A DNA stretch of 64,000 nt. Source: Solenopsis invicta. Lineage: Eukaryota; Arthropoda; Insecta; Hymenoptera; Formicidae. The translations under genes were made by a program, and so were the position numbers. The stretch covers positions 8,898,001 to 8,962,000 of the forward strand of contig NC_052668.1 of assembly GCF_016802725.1 (NCBI RefSeq). Reading direction: 5' to 3'. Below, one piece after another: positions 53,920 to 64,000 of this stretch. Numbering within the stretch: the stretch's first letter is position 1; every line of letters begins with the position of its first letter. The notes under the pieces are model-generated. The model did no database searches. It was not told the DNA's origin and saw nothing but the letters and a program-made list of their open reading frames with translations.

Positions 53920-55092
53920 TGTATAATGTCTTCCCATACGGCACAAGATCTTGTAAAAAACTTTTTAAAATATATATACAATATAATTTTAGTAATATTG
54001 CAGCAATATATTAAACACATTATGAAATTATTAAGATTTTATGTATGAATATTTCTATACTCGTGCATATTTTCATACTCATATTCAAGCTGATGAGTAA
54101 TTTCATATAAAAATCTTGTATTTAAGCTTAGTTTATTATGATTAATTATATTGATTTATTTTTAGAAATGCTAAATAGTTACAATGTTTACAATTAAAGA
54201 AATTTTTCAAACCAAAGTACAATTTAATTTTATAATTTTACTTTCACATCAAAAATTTAATGTTAAAATGCGCAGTTTGAAAAATCTTGTAAATGTTTGT
54301 AAATTCACTTGGAAAATGTTTAAACATTTTCCAAAGTTATACACGGTTTAACGATCTACTTTCTGGCCTTTGTTATTTAAATGTGTTTCATATTAAAATT
54401 TTATGTAATTTTAAAATGTTCTAAAAAAATTAAAATTTTTAAATCTCGAACAATCTGTAGGACATATATACAAAAACAATTAAGAAAACAATTATATAAA
54501 TTTGCATTTGCGCTTGCATTAATAATAAATTAGCAAATGTTGACAATAATAAACCTAGCCCTGATGACTTTGACATATATTGTCAAAGTCATAATCCTGA
54601 GAGCAGTCATAAACCTTTAGACAGTTTTAACCGTTGTTTGTTATTCGTTAAAAAGTTATCATAAAAAAATTAAAAATTTAGTGTATCCCTGGCGAAAAAA
54701 TTTCTACACAAAAAGAAATGTTACAAAGTCTACAAAACAATGCTAATATTGTAACACTTTTGTTACTTAGTAAATAAATACATAATTCTAAGAAAAAATA
54801 AATATCTTTAAGAAAGAATAAATATTTCTACGACAAAAGACTAATAAATTATATAAAATTATACTTTTAGTAGAACTTTATTTTTTTTATAAAAGATTTT
54901 TTTGCCAGAGTAAGCTATTTAGAATGTTATAGTTCATTATAATTTAACCGAGTTAGTAAGTTTACCGAGAAATTTGTAGAAATCCCAGAAATGCACTCGT
55001 ATAAATTTTTGTAACATTTCTTAAAGTGTAGAATTGTTTCCGCCCAGGATTGTTTGAACTTTACTTATAGTATAAATACAGGGTCCGATTAA
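53920..55092. other. Exo70 3' region and intergenic sequence
   Basis: Probable 3' UTR begins here; an ATTAAA at about 54009 may direct polyadenylation. Two perfect small palindromes occur: GGAAAATGTTTAAACATTTTCC (near 54311-54332) and GACTTTGACA..TGTCAAAGTC (near 54566-54590). No other gene seen. Confidence 0.5.
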
Positions 55093-56295
55093 GGGGAAAT
55101 TTCGGTTTTTCGAGTAAAAAAAATCGATTTTTTTTACGGAATATTTTAGTTTAACATCTTAAGAATATTTCCAGAAAATTTTATTTCAAAATTCATAAAA
55201 CTTTTAGAGTTATGAGTTGGTCTTTACTGACCCGAACGCAGGTTTTGATGAATTCGATCATAAACCGCCACTACATGAAGATGTTCAGCAAGCCATAAAG
55301 CCAATTTTTGAAGATTTATTATCAAGAGAATTGTTAAAAAAATGTTTGGACGGTGAAACTCAAAATAATAACGAGAGCTTTTACTCCACCTGCGATTTGC
55401 AACTAAACACCTTTATTGTGAATCAGAAATAATTGAAATCGCGGTTTATTTAGCAACCGGAATTTTTAATGAAGATTTTTGTGCTATTCTTAAAACTACG
55501 ACAACGATAGGAAGAGTTATAGGAGAAAAAGCCAAAATATATTCCGAAGAGCGAGATCAGTACCGGGTTGAAAGATCAGCGCGATGAAACCTCGAAGCTC
55601 CAAAAGGAGCTTGGACAAAGCATTGAATCAAACAAATGGCTCAAAACCAATTCTACAAAGAAGAGGAAGAACTACTATATGGCCCTGGAATAGCTGAGTA
55701 ACAGAAAGTTATGTAAGTACTTTATATACTTATATAAACTAAACCTAAAACTTTAAACGCTATTTTCTCAAAACAACATTTTTGCAGATAATGTGTAAGA
55801 TATTTTTGTAACCATTGAACCGATTACCTTCAAATTTGGCCTGCATGTTCAGCAAACATTATTTATTGTTTAATGAATCAGAATATTGATAAATTACATA
55901 GTTTTTTTTTGCATAATGAAAATGGACGAATTTTGTAGTAAAAACTAGTTTTGATTTGAAAATTTAATAATTTTTGCAATAATTTTTATTTTTTAATTTT
56001 GATTCATCAAACTGAAACTACAAGTGTATAAAGTAAAACGCCGTTTTATTTTTTTGTTTTAGACTACCTGGAAGATCAATACCGTGCACATTAGTACATG
56101 AAGAATTTTGCACAGCGTTATATTTAATTATATATAGCTTCTGTATTTATAATTAAAAATTAACAAAAAAACTGTATGTTTTTAAAAGATGGATAAAAAC
56201 ATAGTGCAAATTTTAAATTAATTGAATAGTTTCGGAAAAAGAATTCCTAAATTTTCCTATGTTTTTGCAAAAAAAATCGGAATTCCTCCTTAAGA
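55093..56295 (+). mobile_element. Second Mutator-like element relic
   Basis: Imperfect inverted ends (TTAAGGGGAAATTTCGGTTTTT and the inverse of AAAAAATCGGAATTCCTCCTTAA) around a decayed transposase. The TTAAGG(G/A)G start resembles the relic at 13894. Confidence 0.6.
55217..55700 (+). pseudogene. Mutator-like transposase relic, C-terminal half
   Basis: Blocks in order: FDEFDHKPPLHEDVQQAIKP, IFEDLLSRELLKKCL, GETQNNNESF, then in other frames IEIAVYLATGIFNEDF, ILKTTTTIGRVIGEKAK and ELLYGPGIAE. These are the final blocks of the same transposase family as 14210-14900, with the (T/G)QN(A/N)NESF motif preserved. Frame changes and stops make it inactive. The N-terminal half is missing. Confidence 0.75.
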
Positions 56296-56919
56296 AACTT
56301 TGGGCTTTAAACGCTAAAAATTTTCGGATTTATTGAAAAAATACGAACCACCAGAAAATATTTTTATAAATTTATTTATGTGTTAATAAAGTAAACACAA
56401 AAACTCATAATACAAAGTTAAAAAAATAGTAAAAATAGTTATATTTAATCAAATTAAATTTTTTTTTGCTTTCTTTAGTTTAAGTTTTTTATAATAACAT
56501 TACAGTCAATATTGTCCACATATACTTTTGCTCTCTGTAACAAAAAAAAACATCGGGTCGTCAATCAGCGAGTACGTAAACCGCAGCGCCGGACTATCGC
56601 AGAGACCAGACTTGAAGCGTCCGCTTTGTACGTCTCGTGTATAATCGCACAGCATAAATAACATATTATTTATATACTTGTATTGTGGACATGACGGGTT
56701 CCCGCCCTCTCTACTCGAGAAAACCCGAAAGATATAAATTAACCAACATCAAATTTTTGTCGTGATCAGGTTGTTATTGATCACATACCTTATTCAAAAT
56801 AGTAGAAGAAGTTGACCTTGTAATTTATAGAATGTCTTAGACTGTATTCTGCAATTAATTGCAAACACTAAAAATCTATAGTTCATGTTACATATACTAT
56901 AGATTTTCAGTATTTTACG
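56296..56919. other. Intergenic sequence with a MITE-like hairpin
   Basis: 56500-56700 is relatively GC-rich, with no element ends that I can prove. 56858-56915 forms a hairpin (CTAAAAATCTATAG and CTATAGATTTTCAG) related to the core of the MITE at 6001. No coding sequence found. Confidence 0.45.
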
Positions 56920-57463
56920 CACAGATATCTATACTAAACCTAGATCGCTGGTTCGGCTGAATAGTTGTGTCCGACAGGTTTTCCGGATTCGGCTATCTTA
57001 CCCAACAACAAAATGGCTCCGACGCATGTATTAGTGCGTATGTATTGTCAGTTGAGCCGGTTGAAAAAGAAAAAAGAATGAATGTATATATGTTTGTAAC
57101 ATTCGAGTTTTATGACATTCTAAGATTATATTTCAAATAAGCATTACATACACGTTTTAGATTTTCTTTAAATTGGTCTGGAAATATTGTAAATGTGGAT
57201 TGACGCAATTGGAAAAGAAGGTTTTCAACCAACCAAAAATCAACTTATTTGCAGTGCGCATTTTAAAGCTGAGGGCTATATGGACAGACCAAGCATAAGC
57301 GGTGTCTTGGTATATTTTCTAAAGTTTCTGCTTCTACATTCATACCTACAAGCGGTAATTTTGTTGTAGGTAACATGGTTGAAACCAGAAGTTCTTCCTG
57401 CCTCAATACTGTCATGTGCTAATGGCACAGGTTAGCGATCTAGGTTTAATATAGATATCTGTG
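56920..57463 (+). mobile_element. P-like MITE with a THAP fragment
   Basis: Inverted repeats of ~30 bp (CACAGATATCTATACTAAAC... and inverse) with flanks ATTTTACG (56912-56919) and ATTTTACA (57464-57471), an 8-bp duplication as P elements make. Inside, about 57190-57300, a reading frame gives WIDAIGKEGF then NQLICSAHFKAEGYMDRPSI, which resembles the second half of a THAP finger (C-x2-H). The rest of the transposase is missing. Confidence 0.72.
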
Positions 57464-58557
57464 ATTTTACATGAATAACGAAACGCACTTTTAAAATTAA
57501 ATGTAAATTTAAGACTATATCACGCATACAATACCTGTAAAGTATATTAAAACTGAAAATGTGCTAATATTTATTTTTTAAATAAATTATATGCATATGA
57601 AAATTGTGCGAATAATATTTTTATTTAATAACACATTTTCATAGTTTATTTACTTTATTTTTATTGAAAATTAAATTATTTTAAAATATGACGAAAATCA
57701 CAATTTGTTTTAAAAGTACTTTATATATTCTAAAAAATTTGTGCAAATTGCGATTCTGAGCTTCGTTGTTTTCTAAATAAACATTTTTTTTTTAAAAACA
57801 ACTAATGTCTGCATCGCAATAAAATTTTACATAAATCATCTTGAATATTTAAAGCGCTTGTATAAAAAAGAGTTCAAAATTTTGTCATTATTTTATATAT
57901 ATAAAATTAAATTTTCACATTTCTATTTCTTATTAAAATAATTTTTGATTTTTTGAAAATGATAGGAAATTGCTGTCAAATGTTTTGTATTACTTTCAAA
58001 TGCAATACAATTGAATAGAGAATCTGTAATTTTTTCATACAGAAAATAGGTATAATACTCCTTAAAATTTTGTTGTGAATATCAAATTGTAAGATTCTTT
58101 AATTGCGAAAATTTGTTTATTATCAAGTATCTTCAAAAATAGCTCCACGTGACTAATCCTGAATTCGGATTTGGATGCTGCCCAAGTATTAGAACAAATT
58201 AGTCATGGAAACATGAAGATGACATCAATACGTGAACATGTTTTACGTATCACTAAGACGTCAAAATGGCCCACCATTAGCAGCTTTTTGACATCATGAG
58301 AATATTAAAATGATGCCAAAATGACGTTCTATGAATTTCTTTGAAATATCCGCATAAATATTATATTATTCACCACATAATTTTATTGAGCAAAACAATA
58401 TTTTAAACAATATCTCTTGCAAAAAGAAATTCCCTTTTCTCTCGGAAATTCCCAAGCGTCCACCCATGAAAGTCGTGACCGCAATGGACGATGTTTGATT
58501 TCTGCGACTGCTGTAAATTGATCCTTCGTGATGATCTGTGAACACTTTAGGCTAATA
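57464..58557. other. AT-rich intergenic sequence
   Basis: No gene or bounded element recognised. Confidence 0.5.
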
Positions 58558-59470
58558 CCCTAGTAGCATTTTCTGCAAGACAGAATCTGCGTGCAGTTAA
58601 TTGCAGTAGAATTGAGTCAGATGTGCAGAAGATTATTCCCAAAAGAGCCATGCTGGCAGATTGCTAGCAGACTGCTTCAATATTCGTGCACTGTACTTGT
58701 ATATGAACTGCTTGCAGAAACTTGGTACAGATATTGAACTATCTTGAAGCAGATTCTTCCCGCAACTGCAATCTGTAAGCACTCTAGCAAAGTTCTTCAG
58801 CAGAATGACATAAGATTCTTTTAACAGAAGTAGCGCGCAGATCTTGTGCAAATATTGCACAAATATGATCTGCAGATTTCTGTAAGTTTCTTACAACAGA
58901 AATAGCGCGCAGATCTTGTACAGATATTGCACGAATATGATCTGCAAGTTTCTTACAACAGAAATGACGCGCAGATCTTATGCAGATATTGTACAGATTC
59001 TGCTTAATCAGCAGCAGAAAGATCTGCTGCCACCGCTAGGTGGCCACGCCGCGGAAGATCTCGTGAGTCGAATGCGGCCACAGGCGTTATATCTAGGCGC
59101 CACCGCGGTCGACTTCTCAGCTTATACTCCAGTGAGATTTTTATGAGCTCTGTGTTGTAACCTCGAGACGAATACTTGCTCTTATTTTTTTTAAACATGA
59201 CGTGTATGTGGAACGCTGTTCCACATAAAATTTTATATTTTTACATGTGTAACATTACGCCCCTCCACTGTGCCGCCACTCCAGACCGACCAACCGTCGG
59301 ACGCACCGCAGCCGAGCACGTGCATCTTACGTAAGATCCACGCGCGTACGCTCGGCTTACGTAAGACCACCGCGCGCGAACGGCGCGCCACGCGTCGCGT
59401 TCGGCAAGCGTTCCCACTCCGGCCGGCTCGACCGCGCGAGCTGATTGGTGCGTCCAGCCGCGTGGAACGG

Positions 59471-59478
59471 TATATAAG
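59471..59478 (+). promoter_or_regulatory. TATA box of LTR copy 2
   Basis: TATATAAG followed by CCGGCAGTGGGC, as in copy 1. Confidence 0.7.
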
Positions 59479-59537
59479 CCGGCAGTGGGCAGCCGAAAAG
59501 AGATCCTTCCGAACACCTGATCTCCTCGGATCATCTC

Positions 59538-59903
59538 CAGCGCCGGGCATACTCGGCGCCTCCTAGCTCGGGGATTCTCGAGCACCTCCTCGGAAACGGG
59601 CATACTCGTTCCAGCCGCCCCGCGACGGGTATACCCGTCGTCCCCGAGGCCGGGTATGCTCGGCCACTCCGATCCGCTCCGCCGCGCGACGGGCATTCTC
59701 GTCGCGCGGCCAATCGAGACCGTTCAGCCGGACGACGGGCATTCTCGTGCGTCCGGCCAGGTCCAATCCGCATCCGTTACACCGTGCGGCGGGAATTCTT
59801 ACCGCACGGCTTATCCATTCCGTTCAGCCGGACGACGGGCATTCTCGTCGTCCGGCCACTCCGACCAGACCGTTCCAAGTGTCCCCGGGAATTCTCGGGG
59901 ATC
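59538..59903 (+). repeat. Serial array of 10 stem-loops in LTR copy 2
   Basis: Ten hairpins correspond in order to those of copy 1. The unit with stem GTGTGAC (39559 in copy 1) is missing. Examples: GCGACGGG/CCCGTCGTC around TATA (59621), CCGTGCGG/CCGCACGG around CGGGAATTCTTA (59782), GCCGGACGACG/CGTCGTCCGGC around GGCATTCT (59827). Paired arms remain complementary despite differences from copy 1. Confidence 0.88.
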
Positions 59904-61412
59904 GTCCGCGCCGACACCGCTCCTGTGTCCGCTTACAGTACCTCCCGGGGTGCTAACCCCGCGAGATGAGGCCGAACCGGCCGACACCGTCGACAACCCT
60001 CGCGCAGTGCGAAACTGTCCGTTGCGCCGCGAGCCGTCGAATCCGAGACCGTAACCGGTCAGCCGCACGGGCCAATCACGACCCGAGCACGGCATTAGAG
60101 TTCGCCGCCGCGCGGCCACTCTAAATACGGATACCGTACGCTTAGAGCATAAGCCGAATCCGTCCGTATATCGCACGACTCATCCGAATCCTTCCGTTTC
60201 CATAACCGCGAGTCCGTTCTTGTATATCACGTTCCGCCGCGAGTTATATATATGTTATCCGCGAAACCAAAGATTGTTTCACCGAGCAACTCCAATTGTT
60301 ACCTCCGAGCGCCAAGCGCATAGCATGTGTCCGTCCGTTTCCCTTAGTGACTTGAAACCGTTCCTTCTTTGTACTTAGATATTAAGCACGCCGCGAATAC
60401 ACTGTGACCGTTCTCTTAGTTTCACGCGGACCGACGACCGCACCATTAAGCACTCCAGTGCCGTAATACTATTCGTGGAGCTCAGTATTATCCGATAACG
60501 ATATCGGGACTGTATGATTATGTTGTATTAAACCAACGTCTCAAAATATATGTAAACTATTTCGTTTCCACTACCAAACCACGGCGTTATCATTTGACAC
60601 GAACCCGGACATCCGGCGAGCACATCCGAGCAACCGATCCTGAACCTAAATCCCGTAACCGACACCGAGACACTACCAGCGTTACACATGTAAATAACAA
60701 TTTGTACTGTTATTTAATCTTGTACATAAATGAGATGTTTAATTCAAATTTAATCCGTTTTTAATCCATTTTAAGACTATACTAAAATATTCTGGTGAAA
60801 GAATTTTACAAATCATGTAGCAGATATATATACAAATTTCTTGCAAGAATTTGACTGGCAGAATCTTTAAAAATTTACTGCAAGATTTACAGCAGTTTTG
60901 CAGAAAATTGCTACTAGGGTATGTAGCAAATATCTTGAAAGACTGTTGCTAGATTTACAGCAGATACATTCAAGTTTCTTGCAAGAATCTGCCAACAGAG
61001 ATATGTGCAAGTTTCTTGCAAGAATCTGACTGCAGAATCTTTCAAAAGAATTGAACAGAATGAGGAAGCAGATCATAACGTTCTGTTGGCAGAATCTTTC
61101 AAGAATCTGCTGCAAGATTTACAGCAGTTTTGCAGAAAATTGCTACTAGGGTATAATGTGGGTGACCGGAAACTAGGGAACCTACCGTTTCGAGAATATA
61201 AAGGAGATGAAAAGGGACAAAAAAGTCTTATACTATTTTGCGATATTTGCTATAATTATTGATTTATAAAATAAAACGTCTAAACTAATGTGCGGTGACG
61301 CCGCGCCATCGCGCTTAGCTCGTGGACAACGGCGCTGGGCGGGACAGGTGACGCGTCGTTGTTTGAATTTGCACGGCGCGACGGTCTGAATCCGCCGCAC
61401 CGCGTGTATATA

Positions 61413-61493
61413 CACTGCAAAAATCAAATGTGTTATTTATCAAATGTGTAAGGAGAAGCTTCAGCTAAAATAACACATTTGATTTTTGCAGTG
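61413..61493. mobile_element. 81-bp MITE
   Basis: Inverted repeats CACTGCAAAAATCAAATGTG (about 26 bp with following bases) with TA on both sides. Confidence 0.82.
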
Positions 61494-61499
61494 TATGTA

Positions 61500-61688
61500 C
61501 AGTCGTGAGCTAAAAGGTTGCAACACATTTTCTTCGATTGTTTTTGAAATGTAGACTTGCTCATCAAACGGTGAACATAATTGGTTCTTACCTGTGGATC
61601 CAACCAATTACGTTCGCCGATCAATGAGCAAGTCTACATTCCAAAAACCATCGAAGAAAATGTGTTGCAACCTTTTAGCTCACGACTG
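61500..61688. mobile_element. 189-bp MITE, pogo-like ends
   Basis: Inverted arms of about 75 bp beginning CAGTCGTGAGCTAAAAGGTT, with TA on both sides. The arms are nearly identical. Confidence 0.85.
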
Positions 61689-61998
61689 TACACGCGGTAA
61701 GACGAATTCAGACCGTCGCGCCGTGCCAATTCAGACAATAACACGTCACCTTTACCGCCGCACGCCGTTGCCTACGAGCTAGGCGCAATGGCGCAGCGTC
61801 ACCGCACATTGGCTTACAAGGGGACAACGCATTGTTCGGGTCACCGATTTGAACAAGAATTTTTTATAGTATAGTACTCTATCAGAAGATTATCTGAGTA
61901 AAAGGACAGGATGCGCTTTTTAGCCGTTTTTGTACAAAATTATTTTGAAAAATATGGCGTTCTTTATATATCAGTTCTGTTACATCACTCGGCAAGAA

Positions 61999-62066
61999 GA
62001 TAGCGTAGCTCAGCGTTTAAGCGCGCGGCTACTGCGCTACCGATCCGAGTTCGATTCCTGGCATTC
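61999..62066 (+). ncRNA. tRNA-like (pol III-type) module, left arm
   Basis: Strong A-box (TAGCTCAGCGTTTAAGCG) and B-box (GAGTTCGATTCC), a 7-base T loop, then a T-run of 12 bases as a possible terminator. The acceptor ends do not pair, so it is not a normal tRNA gene. Confidence 0.65.
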
Positions 62067-62460
62067 TTTTTTTTTTAATGCAATCTAACAATGAAATTTA
62101 TTTATATAAAGTTAATTTAAGCAACAATTTTGTTTTGTATACTTTCAAATTTACATTTACAATTTCGTTGTTTTATCTCATGAAATTTTAGGTCACTTAA
62201 ACATAGGTCATTTAAACATAATTATAATTTAATATAAAAGTACAAACAAATGCGTAATAATGTGCTAACATTTTTATTTATCGTCGTTATCACTATCAAC
62301 GTCTTGTACAAATTGTTTACAATTATTTGAATGATACTTGTCATAGAAGCACATGAAACAAAGATTTTGCTCAATTTAAAAGTATATAAAACAGAATTGT
62401 TGCTTAAATTAACTTTATATAAATAAATTTCATTTTTAGATTGCATTAAAAAAAAAGGAA

Positions 62461-62526
62461 TGCCAGGAATCGAACTCGGATCGGCAGCGCAGTAGCCGCG
62501 CGCTTAAACGCTGAGCTACGCTATCT
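62461..62526 (-). ncRNA. tRNA-like (pol III-type) module, right arm
   Basis: Inverted copy of 61999-62066 with one or two changes (GCGCTGCCGATCC for GCGCTACCGATCC); A- and B-boxes kept. Confidence 0.65.
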
Positions 62527-62885
62527 TCTTGCCGAGTGATGTAACAGAACTGATATATAAGGAACGCCATATTTTTCAAAATAATTTTGTACAAAAACGG
62601 CTAAAAAGCGCATCCTGTCCTTTTACTCAGATAATCTTCTGATAGAGTACTATACTATAAAAAATTCTTGTTCAAATCGGTGACCCGAACAATGCGTTGT
62701 CCCCTTGTTAGACGTTTTATTTTATAAATCAATAAATATAGCGAATATCGCAAAATGGTATAAGACTTTTTTGTTCCTTTTCATCTCCTCTATATTCTCA
62801 AAGCAATAGGTTCCCTAGTTCCCGGACACCCTGTATATAACTAATAGATTAGGTGAATATACATATATGTTATCGAAAAATTGAA

Positions 62886-62997
62886 ACGTGTATAATTAAA
62901 GCGTATTATTTATATAAATATAAATAAATATATATATATATACGTGTATAATTAAAGCGTATTATTTATATAAATATAAATAAATATATATATATAT
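62886..62997. repeat. 56-bp tandem duplication
   Basis: ACGTGTATAATTAAAGCGTA starts at 62886 and again at 62942, each followed by the same AT-rich text and a TA run. Confidence 0.93.
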
Positions 62998-62998
62998 A

Positions 62999-63593
62999 CT
63001 GCCCAACAAAAAAAGCGGTACACTAAAAATTTAGGAAAAATTTATCAACCTTCAAACACTTGTAAAACCGGAAATATTTATGATACAGGGATGATTCAAA
63101 AACAAAATTAAAGCCTGTACTTTTAATGGCGATTAAGTGACCTGATTAATTTGCTAATGGCCGATGACATAACGAAAACTTGCAAAATCGAAAAGTAAAA
63201 CGTGAAGTTTGTAGAGTTGTGTGGAGTGAAACAGTTGACGTAACTCAATGAGATAAAAAACGCGGGAAAGTTCGAACTTTTCCCTTTAAAATGCTCTTTT
63301 GCGGAACTCAATACGATAATTTTTCGGGAAGTTATGCAGATCTGTAGAAAAATTAATTTTTACGAGATAATAATGAATAATGAATTACAATGCAGCCGTT
63401 AACAATGCAAATCACTACAATTCTGTCCAAGACATGTTGGTTTGACAACATCCGTGTGTATGTGTGTGTGTGTGTGTGCGCGCGCGCGCACACATACACA
63501 CACACACACACACTACGAGGTTTAAAGTCTTGAAATATACTGTGGAGTTGTTGAACCACGGGGTCCTTATCCTTGTAGTATCCAAATACACAA

Positions 63594-63625
<32 letters not shown>

Positions 63626-64000
63626 GGATATATTTTCAAACCAACAAACAAACCATGTCTTGGACAGAATTGTAGTGATTTTCATTGATAACGGCAGCAT
63701 TGCAATTCATAATTCATTATTATTTTGTAAAAATCAGTTTTTCTACAGATTAGCATAACTTCTCGAAAAATTATTATATCGGGTTTTGCAAAAGCGCATT
63801 TTAAAAGGAAAATTTTGAACTTTTACGCACTTTTTACCTTATTGAGTTACGTCAACTGCTTCACTCCACACAACTCTACAAACTTCACGTTTTACTTTTT
63901 GCTTTTGCAAGTTTTCGTTACGTCATTGGCCATTAGCAAATTAATCATGCCACTTAATTGCCACTAAAAGTTTTTCAAAGTACAGGCTTCAATGTTTAAT
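62999..64000. mobile_element. Large palindromic element, right end outside the window
   Basis: Starts CTGCCCAACAAAAAAAGCGG after TA. Arms about 62999-63470 and 63650 to beyond 64000 are inverted (GTGAAGTTTGTAGAGTTGTG, AAGACATG(T/G)TTTG, TTCTGTCCAAGACATG). GT and CA microsatellites lie at mirror positions (63452-63515 and 63600-63625). The ORFs here are simple-sequence artefacts. Confidence 0.75.

Larger units (their letters stand above)
59248..60686 (+). repeat. GC-rich solo LTR, copy 2 (1439 bp)
   Basis: Begins TGTAACATTACGCCCC and ends ...CCAGCGTTACA, flanked by CATG (59244-59247 and 60687-60690). It aligns with copy 1 along its length, in the same orientation. One hairpin unit present in copy 1 is absent, which accounts for part of the 80-bp size difference. 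Confidence 0.9.
58558..61151. mobile_element. TIR element rich in GCAGA words, split by a solo LTR
   Basis: The left end CCCTAGTAGCATTTTCTGCA (58558) and its inverse at the right, with TA on both sides. The right end occurs twice (...GCTACTAGGG at 60919 and at 61151), each followed by TA, because about 230 bp are duplicated. Inside are many TGCAGAATCT, AAGTTTCTTGCAAGAATCTG and GCGCGCAGATCTT words. The left part has a ~60-bp tandem repeat near 58850-58990. Non-coding. Confidence 0.7.
61284..61812. mobile_element. TIR element nested in the left arm
   Basis: Arms CTAATGTGCGGTGACGC and inverse GCGTCACCGCACATTGG, GC-rich and about 130 bp. Flanks TAA and TTA around the insertion suggest a 3-bp duplication with one change. 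It holds two smaller elements. Confidence 0.75.
61156..62833. mobile_element. Palindromic element with a tRNA-like module in each arm, three nested inserts
   Basis: Right end ...GGTTCCCTAGTTCCCGGACACCCTG with TA beyond it; the left end (GTGGGTGACCGGAAACTAGG) is a diverged inverse. Arms run 61156-61283 plus 61813-62100 on the left and about 62395-62833 on the right, and share GAGATGAAAAGG, AAAAAAGTCTTATAC, CAAGGGGACAACGCATTGTT and the tRNA-like module. The left arm is cut by the 61284-61812 element. Non-coding. Confidence 0.85.

Overview
The window is AT-rich animal DNA with widely spaced short exons, GT-AG introns and a very dense load of insect-type transposons. The exons and the mix of BEL, Gypsy, mariner, hAT, P-like and Mutator-like elements point to an insect. 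The repeat style suggests a hymenopteran, probably an ant; this is inference, not a database match.

One host gene is visible: Exo70 (exocyst subunit 7, EXOC7 in mammals) on the plus strand. Five coding exons (5216-5754, 16983-17534, 21357-21594, 29427-29687, 53648-53919) join in phase and give the C-terminal ~619 residues to the stop codon. The N-terminal exon(s) lie left of the window. The four introns are about 11.2, 3.8, 7.8 and 24 kb, and most of that length is transposon sequence.

Layout. 1-3163: 3' part of a BEL/Pao retrotransposon. 3164-4500: P-element-like THAP relic. 6509-12770: fold-back element (TAA target duplication) holding a TIR element with a 6-bp duplication, a hAT-type element, a dead mariner, a 1.6-kb insert with Transib/RSS-like ends, and a MITE. 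12799-15486: fold-back element with a nested hAT MITE, then a Mutator-like relic. 18373-20275: pogo-like non-autonomous element. 22366-29016: a deleted mariner, several MITEs and a nearly intact mariner. 29882-34538: a hierarchical palindrome MITE, a MITE, an element carrying 631 bp of (TGCG)n, and a hAT element. 34728-53093: fold-back element expanded to 18 kb by nested insertions. These are a DNA transposon with an intact 630-aa ORF of a family I cannot name, a GC-rich solo LTR, a fold-back element holding a DD41D transposon, an intact Gypsy element with apparently identical LTRs, two copies of another LTR, a LINE-like insert, and a palindrome carrying tRNA-like modules in both arms. 53920-64000, downstream of Exo70: a second Mutator-like relic, a P-like MITE, a second copy of the GC-rich LTR inside a TIR element, a second tRNA-carrying palindrome with three nested elements, and part of a large palindrome running off the window.

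Most unusual signals: (1) each copy of the GC-rich LTR carries, just downstream of its TATA box, a serial array of 10-11 perfect or near-perfect stem-loops that share the loop GGGCATTCTC while their stems differ; (2) the intact 630-aa transposase-like ORF within ~510-bp TIRs; (3) two otherwise unrelated fold-back elements that each carry a pol III-type tRNA-like module in both arms.
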